Below are positions 21,007 to 31,324 of a stretch of DNA of 64,000 bases, one piece after another (positions within the stretch are counted from its first letter, which is position 1; every line of letters begins with the position of its first letter). The notes beneath the pieces were generated by a model. The model was not told the origin of the DNA and ran no database searches. It saw nothing but the letters and a program-made list of their open reading frames with translations. This stretch comes from Cliona cf. orientalis (Eukaryota; Porifera; Demospongiae; Clionaida; Clionaidae), in contig OZ005703.1 in assembly GCA_963930775.1 (NCBI GenBank), positions 5,580,001-5,644,000 of the forward strand, given 5' to 3'. The translations under genes and the position numbers were made by a program.

Positions 21007-24000
21007 TCAACTTTTCTGAGTCATGGAACGGGTAACTGGACCAGTTGTTCTCTGAGCAGGCTCACCAGAAGGCAAAGTCACGGTCTGGCGCTTAGATCGG
21101 CGTTTTCGTGACTGCTTCCGACCAGTCCAGCAACGATCAGGTAATTCAGGATAACACCTTCTCAGTCTATCAATAGCAACGAAAATAGATGGCTCACTAG
21201 CTCGCTCAATCAACTTGACTTCGGCATTGGTGGGGGTGACTGCTACGATACGGTACGGTCCGTGGTAGGGTCTAGCTAACTTGCGATTCTTGCCTGTCAC
21301 TTCACTCGGCATATATACCATCACCCGGTCACCAACACGATAGGTAGATTCAGGATCTTTCGATTTGCGATCATAGTACAACTTTTGCTTCTTCTGGGAT
21401 TGCTGTATTTGTTGTCTTGCACATTCTCGAGCATTGGCCAAACTGGTAGTTAGCTCAGTCTTATAGTCGTCCAAGTCAACTGTATAAGCAGGACGGGGAA
21501 GGGCCAAGTCACTTGCTGTTGGCAGACGGGGATCTCTACCGTAGAGAAGAAAGAAGGGTGACTCCCTGGTAGAGTCCTGCACAGCAGAACGATAGGCAAA
21601 AAGCAGCATAGGTAGTTGTTTGTCCCACTCGACAGCAGTTCCTTCGATACTCTTTGAAATCATATTCGTGATAGTACAGTTAAACTTTTCGACAAGTCCA
21701 TCCGTCTGTGGGTGATACCCTGACGTATTTACTTTCTTCATACCTAAAAGAGAACACATTTGCAAAATTAGATCCGACAAGAAATTAGCACCACGATCAG
21801 GTAATAGTTCCTCGGGCACACCGTGCCTACAGACAATATTCTCCACCAGAAGACGAGCTATAGTCTCTGTTCGCTGGTCAGGTACTGGATACGCTTCAAC
21901 CCATTTTGTGAGGTAGTCGAGAAACACCACGAGATATTGATTTCCACTGGAAGTGAGGGGAAGCTTAAGAATATCAACCCCAACACGATGAAACGGTCCA
22001 CGAACGGGTATGGGTTGGAGAAGAGGACGGATTCCGTGTCCTGGTCCCTTACGACTTGCACAGTTCAGACATCCACGACAAAATCTTCGAACATCAGCTC
22101 TCATACCAGACCACCAGTACAACCTACGTAAACGATCATAAACTTTTCTCTCTGAAAGATGGCCAGCATATATGGTAGAATGATTTTCGGTCAACAACTC
22201 CTGTCTCCAAGGCTCCGGAACTACGATACACCATCGGCCACAATTCGACACATCCTCACGATACAGTACACCATCGATAATCTCCATTCGTCGGCTCTCC
22301 AGAACTATTCTTTTGGCAACACGATTGTCATCGGGTAAGGAATGGCACTCCAAGTAAGCGATATATAGAGCAAGGTCAGGATCCTTTAATTGCATTTCAC
22401 GAACTTCTTTGAGGCTCTCTTTGTCAGCTACAGATTCACCAGCCGTCACGTCACTGTCGTCGGGTACTGCCAAACTGGCAAACACAGAACACACAGAACA
22501 ATCAAAACAAACAGGGCACACACTATCACAACACTTATATGACACTTCAGAAGTAACAGAAAGAACATTTTCAGATTCTTCACAGACAGACACACAACCA
22601 TTTTCTTCACATACAGACACACAATTTGGTGGGGACACAGAACTAACACTAGACGCGGGGTTGCGTGAAAGGGCATCAGCATTCACATTTTGTCATCCAG
22701 AATGATGCTTCAGAGTAAGATTCATTTCCTGGATTGTTAAAGCCCAGCGTGCCAGCTTTCCAGAAGGACGGGGAGTATTCAGCAAAGATAGACAAGCAGA
22801 GTGATCGGTGTACACGATGGTATGGTGACCCAAGAGGTAAGGACGAAAGTATCGAACAGCCCAAACAAGACCAAGAGTTTCAAGCTCTGAGATACCGTAG
22901 TTCTTTTCGTGCGCGTTAAGCGATCGCGAAGCATACGCTATCGGATGTACGTGTCCATCATCTTGTTTCTGGGATAACACTGCACCAAGTCCAATTCCAC
23001 TAGCATCAGTCTCAAGAATGAATTCTCGATCATGTCCAAAGCGCGGGTAAGACAACACGGGAGCAGTTACCAGTAGTTCTTTCAACTTGCAAAAGGCAGT
23101 TTCACACTCGGAAGTCCACTCGAAGGGAACATCTTTCTTAGTCAAAGCATGCAAGGGTGCTGCATTCTTAGCAAAACTGGGTACAAACCTACGATAATAG
23201 GAAGCTAAGCCTACAAACTGTCGAACAGTAGTCACATCACGAGGCGTCGGGAACAACTTTACTTTTTCTATTTTGGAAGGATCAGGGCGAATACCCTGGG
23301 TAGAGATGACATGTCCAAGGTAGGGAACTTCATTACGGAGAATAAGACACTTCTTTGGTTTAAGACGGAGTCCAGCTTCACGGAGACGTCCAAAGACTTC
23401 ACGAAGGTGACGGAGATGGTCGTCGAAGGTACGGGAAGCAATGAGAATATCATCAAGGTACGCGAAGCAGCTGCGCCATTCTAAGCCAGAGAGGACTGCT
23501 TGCATCAGTCGCTGAAACGTGGCAGGCGCGTTACAGAGCCCGAATGGCATCCGTACGAACTCAAACAGGCCATGATGAGTCGTAAAAGCTGATTTAGCGC
23601 GTGCATCTTGATCAAGCTCAACTTGCCAATATCCGGAGGCAAGATCTAGGGATGTGAAATACTTGGCTTCTCCTAGGGTGTCTAATATATCCTCCACACG
23701 TGGTAACGGGTAAACATCTTTCCTAGTGATGGCGTTCAAACGTCTGAAATCAACACAGAAACGAAGGCTGCCGTCCTTCTTGGGCACAAGCACAATGGGA
23801 CTTGCCCAAGGACTGTTCGAAGGCTTCACTACTCCTTGCTCCCGCATATCACCAACCACCCCTTCAACCTCTTCCCTATAAACTACAGGGGTGCGATAAG
23901 GCTGCCGCTCTACAGGGAAAAGATTGAAAAAATGGTTAATGATCTGTAGGGGAATCAACACGCTACCATCTGGATGCACAGTAACTAATGACTCTTGAGT

Positions 24001-24654
24001 ACAAAGTCCTAAAGGCTCCAAAGTTTCATGCTTTGGCTCAAACAACAAATGCTCCACTTTACTAGGGTTGCCTTCTACATGACCTCTAACAAAACGACCT
24101 TTTTGACCTGGAATAATAACCGATTGAACTAGATTCACATGAGCAGGCTCAACTCCATTCTCTACTGACACAGTCAGTTTTCGGCCATTAGCTCTAACAA
24201 CAGAGATACCTAAGGCGGGGAGTACGTTGGATCCCAACAGACACTCCTGCTCACTGTCGGGTTGCACGAAAACAGGCACAGCTGTGGACTTACCATCGAC
24301 AGCTAGGGTAAACAAGACTTGGGCAGTTACACCTATAGCGTGCCCTCCCTTACCTTTAAACTTGGTACAAGGGTGCTCTAGTGTGGGCAAAGCTTTGCCA
24401 TTCTCCTTTAAATGCTTAAACACCTTATGCAGCAAGGAACGGGAGATTATGGTCGACTGCGACCCAGTGTCAACAAGGGCAGACACAGGCAATCCTTCAA
24501 CTGTTACCTGCAACCAATAGGAAGGTCCTACTGCAGCCGTAACAACATTGACACTACTCTCTGCAGACGCACTGGCCAGCTGTTGCTCCTTCTCCAGCCT
24601 ACGCTTGGACAGTTCCTGCTCTAGTTCTCTATCGCTCAATTCATCCACACTCAC
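21007..24654 (-). pseudogene. gypsy pol polyprotein with one premature stop
   Basis: In order: aspartic protease (ALVDTGSQSTIIS), reverse transcriptase (YPLPRVEDILD, FRMPFGL-type FVRMPFGLCNAPATFQRLM, catalytic YLDDILIAS), RNase H (ETDASGIGLGAVLSQ, YTDHSACLSLL), integrase zinc finger (HLSERK...CLNCASRKG) with the DDE core (VGVDILKLP, PDRGANFL, Glu in TDGLVEKFN), and a C-terminal GPY/F module (RPYHGPYRIV). It lies in the -1 frame relative to gag and overlaps its end, so expression by -1 frameshifting is likely. A TGA at 22693-22695 splits it between RNase H and integrase, in the segment HHSG-stop-QNVNADALSR. Related elements often have Arg there, so CGA to TGA is a plausible origin. Everything else is open. 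Confidence 0.9.
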
Positions 24655-26363
24655 TAGACGAGTCTTGCTATGCTTCTGTTTTCCAGGGGCTTCCGCTCCT
24701 CTCTTTGCTTATCCCAACAAAACTTGGCTATATGCCCAAACCGGTGACAATTATGACATTGAGGGCCTTGACCCTGCTTGTTACTACTCTGACTACTGTC
24801 ACGCTTCTTCTCACTATCAGCAGAAGCTTTCGCTGCCTGCTCTTTACGGGGCTGAGTGGGGGCTTTCTCCACTTTCTTGCTTTTCTGTTGGCTATCCTTA
24901 CGCTCCTCAGCAGCCTCACAGTACTGCTGTTCACGTCGCTCCGTTGTACGTGCACGGTTAAAAAGCTCATCAAAGCTTTCATCCACCTTAGGAGCACCAA
25001 GCTTTCTCTGCCATCGCGGCAGCAACGCGTGAAAGAATCTGCCCTTCACTAACCTATCGAAATCTTTGCCTTTTAGGGTAGGAAATGCTCTCTTTGCTAG
25101 CCTTTGCAACTCCAAGCCCAGTGCTTCTATAGACTGATCTGTCTGTATCAACTGGTGAAATTCTGCACCCCTCAACTCCTCAATATCAACAGGCTTAAAT
25201 CTGGACTTGAGTGCACTAACCGTCTTGCTATAGTTAGCTTTTACCTCATCAGACAACAATCTATAAGTCTGATAAGCTGAACCATGCAGGGACATTTTGA
25301 GATTATACCTCTTAAGATCCTCAGACCACCCAATCAACTTGGCTCTTTCTTCAAATTGCTCAATCCACCTATCAAATCCCTCCTCACTGGACTGTATACC
25401 CTCACCACTGTAATCTTTTAGTGGGGGTAGGCTTTGAGCAGACATAGCTTTGGTCTGGGCTACTACCATGGCTGTTTGTGTTTGCACCAACTGAATAAGC
25501 TGTTGCACAAGTACCTCAGCACTGCTGGGGCCACCACCTGTGGGGTCACTACTAGTAGAGGCTGGGCTAGTGGTCTCACTATCACTAGCTCCCTCACAAC
25601 CTTTCTCACCACTAGTCACAACACTGTGGGTACGATCACTAGGACTCTCTGTCTGACCTCTCTCACTCTTCCCATGAGCAAAGGTGACATGCTTCTCACT
25701 GCTACCTGTAGGCTCAGGACTACCACTACCTCCATAACTATCACTATCCCCTTCCTTAGAGCCACTCTCTTTCACACCATGCACCTCACTTGTAGCTCCA
25801 GGGGCACTGGGAGGAACAGAACTCTCCAAGGTAGATAGCTTTTCTTTAAGCTCCACTATCAAGGTAGCATCTCGATCCCGCTCCTCTCGGTGTCGCTCAC
25901 GCTCCTTGTCAAACTGCTTTCGTACCTCCTCCAGTTGCTTCAATCCGTCCAGTTCTAGTTTCATCCTCATGGTCTCCATGTCAGCATCCCACTTATCACC
26001 CGCAGCACTCCAACCGTCAATCGTTTCTGACAGTTTCTTCTCTACTCCTTTTCTCCTTTTAGTCTCGTCCTCCAGCTCCTGTTCCAACTCCTGAACTTTA
26101 CGACACTGGTCTTCACCGTACTCCTTTGCATTTTCAGCCGTTTCTCTCACTTGCTGAAGCTGCTGCTCGTAGTCAGCTTGCACCGATCGCAACTCCTCTG
26201 CTGCCTCTGCCAGCTGCTGCTGCAGATCTTGTGATCCAACGGTCTCCTTTTCCATCGTTATGACAGTGTCTTGCGGTAACTGGGAACTCCCTCCACTCCG
26301 CAATCTACTCGATGTTGTCGAAGTTCCTTCACGGGTCAAGCTCTTGAGCTCCCTCGTCGACAT
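24654..26363 (-). CDS. gypsy gag, 569 residues
   Basis: An intact frame from ATG at 26361-26363 to TAG at 24654-24656. The N-terminal half is a long charged coiled coil (QQQLAEAAEELRSVQADYEQ onward, about residues 45-200), followed by a Ser/Thr/Gly-rich linker, a gag capsid-like helical region (about residues 310-480, FDRWIEQFEERAKLIGWSED), a basic segment and one CCHC zinc knuckle (CHNCHRFGHIAKFC) near the C end. It packages element RNA. The long N-terminal coiled coil is more than the minimal gypsy gag. The stop codon overlaps the start of the pol frame. Confidence 0.9.
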   Translation of the reverse strand: MSTRELKSLTREGTSTTSSRLRSGGSSQLPQDTVITMEKETVGSQDLQQQLAEAAEELRSVQADYEQQLQQVRETAENAKEYGEDQCRKVQELEQELEDETKRRKGVEKKLSETIDGWSAAGDKWDADMETMRMKLELDGLKQLEEVRKQFDKERERHREERDRDATLIVELKEKLSTLESSVPPSAPGATSEVHGVKESGSKEGDSDSYGGSGSPEPTGSSEKHVTFAHGKSERGQTESPSDRTHSVVTSGEKGCEGASDSETTSPASTSSDPTGGGPSSAEVLVQQLIQLVQTQTAMVVAQTKAMSAQSLPPLKDYSGEGIQSSEEGFDRWIEQFEERAKLIGWSEDLKRYNLKMSLHGSAYQTYRLLSDEVKANYSKTVSALKSRFKPVDIEELRGAEFHQLIQTDQSIEALGLELQRLAKRAFPTLKGKDFDRLVKGRFFHALLPRWQRKLGAPKVDESFDELFNRARTTERREQQYCEAAEERKDSQQKSKKVEKAPTQPRKEQAAKASADSEKKRDSSQSSNKQGQGPQCHNCHRFGHIAKFCWDKQREERKPLENRSIARLV

Positions 26364-26424
26364 TCACGGTTGCGTACAGGTCGGTTGCCAACACAACGGA
26401 TCTGTCGTACAAGTCCACCAAGCC

Positions 26425-26447
26425 GAGATCCTGGCAGGGTCGCCAAA
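26425..26447 (-). promoter_or_regulatory. primer-binding site
   Basis: Directly after the 5' LTR on the minus strand comes TT then TGGCGACCCTGCCAGGATC. It starts with TGG, the complement of tRNA CCA ends. The tRNA was not identified. Confidence 0.75.
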
Positions 26448-26721
26448 TGTAACGCTTCGCCACCTTCAACGCCGCTTCACAGGGTTTAGATATTAATAGT
26501 ATTATTCAAATAGCAGCATTATACACATACGATACATAGAGAGAGAGAGAGATGGATGATGGTAGAGAGAGATGACACCACAACGGACGAACACTCAACA
26601 CAACTCAACTGCACACTCAACTGACTGACTGACTAGAGTCCAGTGGTTTTATATGCATGCATACAGGATATGATGTCAGACGACAACTAGTTGGAAAAGG
26701 GTCGTTACACTTGACCTTACA
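26448..26721 (-). repeat. 5' LTR
   Basis: 274 bp, the partner of 20594-20863. It contains a TATATGCATGC stretch that could serve as TATA region when read towards gag (GCATGCATATAAAACC on the minus strand). Confidence 0.93.
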
Positions 26722-28264
26722 TATACAATCTGATGTAACTTTCACTAAATTTTTTCTTTCCCTTCAACTCTTTTAGATTCTTCTCAAAGGCACGAGCTAC
26801 ATGGCCACCACACAGAAATACTTTAGATGCAATTTCATCGGGATAAAACTTTCGAAAAGCATTGGCAGTTGATGAGTCACCATCCTGCCAATGTACTTCA
26901 ATGTGAAGGTTGTCATTTTTGGCCATCTCAAAAGCAAGCTCAGCTCCATAGCCCTCCGCTGCTTTGCTGGTACCAAGATATAGCTCACCTGGGACTAATT
27001 TATCCTTGCCTTTCATGCACAGGTGGACATAGTACAATAAGGCATTTGTCAAATAGTTACGCAGCGTAAAAGTGTGATTTTTTTGAAAACTTCCGCTGCA
27101 ACCACGTGCCATCTCCTGCAGTCACTGCTCGCTTAGAGGAGCCAATCTGTTTTGGATCCATTATTTTCATTTCCTCCAATGCCGCACTAGCCTGTTCTTT
27201 AAGCATATCTTCAATAGGTTTATATACCAGTTCAATAACATGGTTGAAAATGTGTCAGGAACTACTGCTGGCATTCCTAAGGCTAGTTTGACAATTTTGT
27301 AATACTGTCTATAACTAGATCCAAAAACAAAATGAGCCACCTGAAGAGCTAGGCTTGCTATGGTACGTACAGATGTCAACTGTTGGCCTTGCCTTGAAAC
27401 TACATGTTTAGATGAGCTACAAAATGAAAGAGTTCTATCACAGCAACCATTGCATATGTATTTTATTTCTAGGGCTCCACCCAACCCAGCAGATTTCAAC
27501 TCATATGGGACCAACTGACCTGAACAACCTGTTGTCTTACACAGACAAGTGCTATTGATCTGAGATATGAGGTCGGTGATTTGGGTTGATTCACCCAAAT
27601 ACAAGAACCTGTTTACTGTTAGTGGATTGCCATGTAATTTTGTCCTGATATCCTGGCGAGAACCAGGGGCAAATACACTACATACAGAAGAAAAGGAGGT
27701 ATCCAACTCCTCTGCATCAAAGCTATCATCAATTGCAATGTGACTGGACATGTCCACACTGGTACTGGGGCTGGTTGTCATAGCACCATGCAATAGAGCT
27801 GTCCTTGATCGTCCCACGGGTGTACTTGAAAGTGTTACAGGCAACCCACCCGCACTACTGCGATTACGTACTGGCAATTCATTATTTGGACTATGAGTAC
27901 TATCAATGAATGGCAACCCCGAACCGTCAACGGAGAGGCTCTGCTGTGGGGCTACGCGCACAGTGACATTCTGCACCGAAAGTGCCGCAAGTTCAGCTTC
28001 GGGGGTTTCCATAGAAACCATAGGCTCAGTATCACACACGGTAGATGGCGACCCCAAACTGGGCACTGCGAGGCTCTGCTGTGATGAGCTTACTGTGTCG
28101 GGGACATTCTGAGCTGACGGTGCCTCAGGTTCGTCAATGGTTGCCATTTCGATACCTGTTGCTTCTTCGGATTTGTTCCATCGAGCGTTAGCCGCCTTTG
28201 ATGCAGCTCTTCTCCTTTTGGAGGAATATTTTATTCGTCGTCTTCTTGTAAATTTGGATTCCAT
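26722..28264 (-). pseudogene. Mutator-like transposase gene, 5' half
   Basis: From ATG at 28262-28264 the protein opens with a basic segment (MESKFTRRRRIKYSSKRRRA), a long Ser/Thr-rich region, a C4-like zinc site (CLCKTTGCSGQLV, YICNGCCDRTLSF) and the transposase core, including GDGTW and the DGDSSTANAF block followed by CGGHVARAFEKNLKEL. I associate this core with the Mutator-like transposases of sponges and cnidarians. The frame is broken twice: a one-base loss near 27240 (after DTFSTM) and an indel near 27100 (after GDGTW). It continues in frame at 20593 once the LTR element and one target duplication are removed. No terminal inverted repeat of the host transposon was identified at either end. 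Confidence 0.78.
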
Positions 28265-29165
28265 CTTTTCGTCAGGATTAGGAGAACAGCTTTATCCCTT
28301 GCTGCGCATGCGCACGCGGGGAAGGAGCGCTCGCGGCGTAAGAGCTAATTAGCGCAATACGCATAAAATTACTATGGCTACTAGAAATCAGCACAAGGTA
28401 CACAAACTTATTGCACAATACAGCTTATACTACCAAGCTTGACACTACAGTTGTAACCGGCTGTTATATAGTACATATGCACACTAGCTATATGTCATCA
28501 CTACCGTTGTCAAACTTCATGACTACTAATAGCTATAGCACTAGTGTGACACTATGGAGTGGCTAAAAGCTAACTAGATCACTCCTGAAATCATCACACC
28601 AAGTCTTCAAGTTGGTGTGATTCAATAATTATTGTGAATCATGTAGCTAGAGCTCTGGCGTCATCCCAAGGCACACTGCTTGCACGTACACACATCACAA
28701 TAATTTCAAAGTGACTGTATAATTTTTGAAGAACAGTATCCAGTACAGCATATTATACACATTAGACATACATGCAATATAAGTTAGTGTGCAATCGGAA
28801 CATAAATTTGAAGGAGGGATCATTAGACATAAAGTATACTTCTGGTGAGGACAATAAATTAAATATCACAGAGAACAGACAATTAACTTTCTGTAGATCA
28901 CGACAGCCTGAATAAAAGGTGGTTAAATGTCCAAGTACAATAATTCACACCATCATATCTACGTGCAGGACTAAAACTGACAGGACTGACACACACAAAT
29001 AGTGATGTTTTGTGAAGTGGTGAAGAGATTGAGAGCAACATTATAGCGACTAAAATGGATACAATAACTATAAATATTATTTATAAAGGCAATAAGTCTG
29101 AGCGAGAGTGAAAAATAATAATAATAATATTAATAATAACAACAGTACCCATAAAATTAATGTAA
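28265..29165. other. intergenic, no gene seen
   Basis: The first 80 bp after the transposase start is CpG-rich (GCGCATGCGCACGCGG), possibly the promoter or end of the transposon. The rest is AT-rich with an (ATA)n stretch near 29120. No exon seen. Confidence 0.4.
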
Positions 29166-30045
29166 GGCAGAGGACCTTTTCGCTGACGATATTCTTTTGT
29201 ATCATCTTATCTTGAATCCTGATGATTACATCTTGCTACAGCGGGCAGTGTTGTTGATTGAACAATGGTCTGTAGCTAACTTTCTGTCATTTAATGCAGG
29301 AAAATGCAAGTACATGACTGTTTCTAGGAAGCAATCCCCATTGGTTCCATCCAATCCTCTGAAGTTATTTGGAACTCCATTGCAGAAAGTTGACTGTTAC
29401 AAGTATTTGGGGCTGTTATTGACAACGAACTTGAGCTGGTCTGCTATGGCATTCCAACACTGACAAAATTGGCAAGCTCAAATATATGGTCAAACTTGAG
29501 TCAGATATATGGTCAAACTCAAATATGTGGTCAAATTGTTACCTATATATGGTCAAAGCCAAATATATGGTCAAATTTTATATGATCAAACTCAAATACA
29601 TGGTCAAACGAAAGTTATGGTCATTTTTCCCATATATGGTCAAACATGCAGCAAATATATGGTCAAAATTTAAGAAAATCCCCTTACATAATAGTCACGG
29701 ATATGACGTATCTATTAGTTAATTGGACCGACGTGACGTCAACAGAATCCGCGTTCGAGTTCGCGAATGAAATTCGCGATCGCGCGCACAAACGTACACT
29801 CACGATCCTTACCTTATGTAGTCTCGTTCACGGACCGGCCCCTTTAGGGCGGAGTCTGGGGACTTGATCATTTCGCTCCGCTCCTACGTGGGAGGGCTGG
29901 TGCGCGAGACTAGGTAATGTCCGATTGTACGTACCAATTTGTATTGTATGTATGGTATTAAAGCAGTATGGTAAGCATGAATGAAACTACTAGGTAGCTA
30001 TTCATGTACTATAATATATCCTTCTGCACCTGGTGTGTCTTACCT

Positions 30046-30163
30046 TAGTCTCGAAACCAGACCGCTCCCACCGCAGCGTTCAGTTCTTTCAGGATGAACG
30101 CGCGTTCATCCAGAAAGAACTGAACGCTGCCGCAGCGGTGGGAGCGGTCTGGTTTCGAGACTA
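30046..30163. repeat. near-perfect palindrome nested in the foldback element
   Basis: TAGTCTCGAAACCAGACCGC on the left pairs with its exact complement on the right; the stem is about 55 bp with a single mismatch region (CCGCAGCG), centred at GAACGCGCGTTC. Its end CCAGACC resembles the ends of the element at 49930-50422. Confidence 0.88.
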
Positions 30164-30177
30164 GTCTTACCTCAGTG

Positions 30178-30261
30178 GGCTAGCTTTATCCCCAGGCCCT
30201 CTCTCGATCTCCCAGTATTTATTATGAAAGAGAGAGAGAGGGCCTGGGGACACGGCTAGCT
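30178..30261. repeat. second nested hairpin
   Basis: GGCTAGCTTTATCCCCAGGC pairs imperfectly with GCCTGGGGACACGGCTAGC across a loop containing GAGAGAGAGAG. Confidence 0.75.
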
Positions 30262-31324
30262 CAGCTGAATTTCATTCATACTTACCTTACAATGTCCGAT
30301 TGTACCTAGCTAGTCCCGCGCGCCAGCCCCTACGTAGGAGGGATTGTAGCGCGAGCAAGATGGCCAAGTCCCCAGACTCCGCCCCAGAGGGGGCGGGTCC
30401 GTGAACGAGACTACATAGCGGGTAAAGGATCGTTTGTGCGCGCGATCGCTCATTTTATTCGCGAACGCGGATTCTGTTGACGTCACGTCGGTCCAATTAA
30501 CTAATAGATACGTCATATCCGTGACTATTATGTAAGGGGATTTTCTTAAATTTTGACCATATATTTGCTGCATGTTTGACCATATATGGGAAAAATGACC
30601 ATAACTTTCGTTTGACCATGTATTTGAGTTTGATCATATAAAATTTGACCATATATTTGGCTTTGAGCATATATAGGCAACAATTTGACCACATATTTGA
30701 GTTTGACCACATATCTGACTCAGGTTTGACCATACATTTGAGCTTGCCAATTTTGTCAGTGTTGGAATGCCATAGTCTGCTCATATCACTTCTATTTGTT
30801 CTAAAGCCAAGAAAATTCTGGGTCTAATCTATAGGAGATTCTATGGCTCAGCAGACCAGACCACTCTCAAGCAACTTTACCTCTCATTAGTCCGTCCACA
30901 CCTAGAATATGCCTGCCAGATCTGGGACCCCCATCTTGTCAAGGACCAGAAAATGCTGGAGAATGTTGAAAAATTTGGTTGCAGACTTGCTGCCCATCAT
31001 TGGGATGCAAGCTATCAAGAATTACTCGAGTTATTTGAACTCCAGCCCCTTGAGCAGCGACGACTTCACCTCAAACTGGGATTGATGTTTAAGATCATTC
31101 ATAAACTCTGTTATTTCCCAAATGTTCCACCAATCCGTGACGATCTACCAAGCTTAAGAGGTGTTCGCTCGCTCCCTTTGGATCCGCCATTTGCTCACAC
31201 CAATGCATATAAGTACTCCTTCTTTCCCCACACTATGTCGGCTTGGAACTCCCTAACTAATGAATGTGTCACTTCAACATCATACTCCTCATTTATGAGG
31301 CAGCTAAGACTAAGTTATACTTAA

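Larger units (their letters stand above)
20590..26725 (-). mobile_element. Ty3/gypsy LTR retrotransposon, nearly intact
   Basis: A 6.1-kb element in minus orientation inserted into the transposase gene, flanked by TATA at 20590-20593 and 26722-26725 (4-bp target duplication). Order on the minus strand: 5' LTR (26448-26721), primer-binding site, gag, protease-RT-RNase H-integrase, polypurine tract, 3' LTR (20594-20863). The LTRs begin TGTAA and end TTACA on both strands. They differ by two CpG-type transitions and one 4-bp GACT copy number change, so the insertion is young. One premature stop in pol makes this copy defective. Confidence 0.92.
29446..30773. mobile_element. foldback element with subterminal repeats
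   Basis: A 1.3-kb element with arms of about 480 bp that are reverse complements; it begins ATGGCATTCCAACACTGAC and ends with the complement. GTCTGCT flanks both ends (8 bp with one mismatch: GGTCTGCT and AGTCTGCT). Each arm has about ten copies of ATATATGGTCAAA within 200 bp of the tip, like the subterminal transposase-binding repeats of some DNA transposons, then a CpG-rich inner part (GCGATCGCGCGCAC). The spacer holds two more hairpins. No transposase gene, so it would move in trans. Confidence 0.88.
29166..31324 (+). pseudogene. LINE reverse-transcriptase 3' end, split by an insertion
   Basis: 29166-29445 encodes the RT palm motif FADDILLY and the following thumb (CKYMTVSRK, YKYLGLLLTTNLSWS). 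The frame resumes at 30782 (HITSICSKAKKILG, LYLSLVRPHLEYACQIWDPH) and ends at TAA 31322-31324. The style fits the Jockey/CR1/I group of LINEs. The 5' part, including endonuclease and most of RT, is absent, as in 5'-truncated LINE insertions. A foldback element (29446-30773) interrupts it. Apart from that insertion the frame is uninterrupted, so the LINE copy was not old when it was hit. Confidence 0.85.

Noticed and set aside
21823-26094. Plus-strand frames within the gypsy element
   Set aside because: They are antisense shadows of gag and pol.
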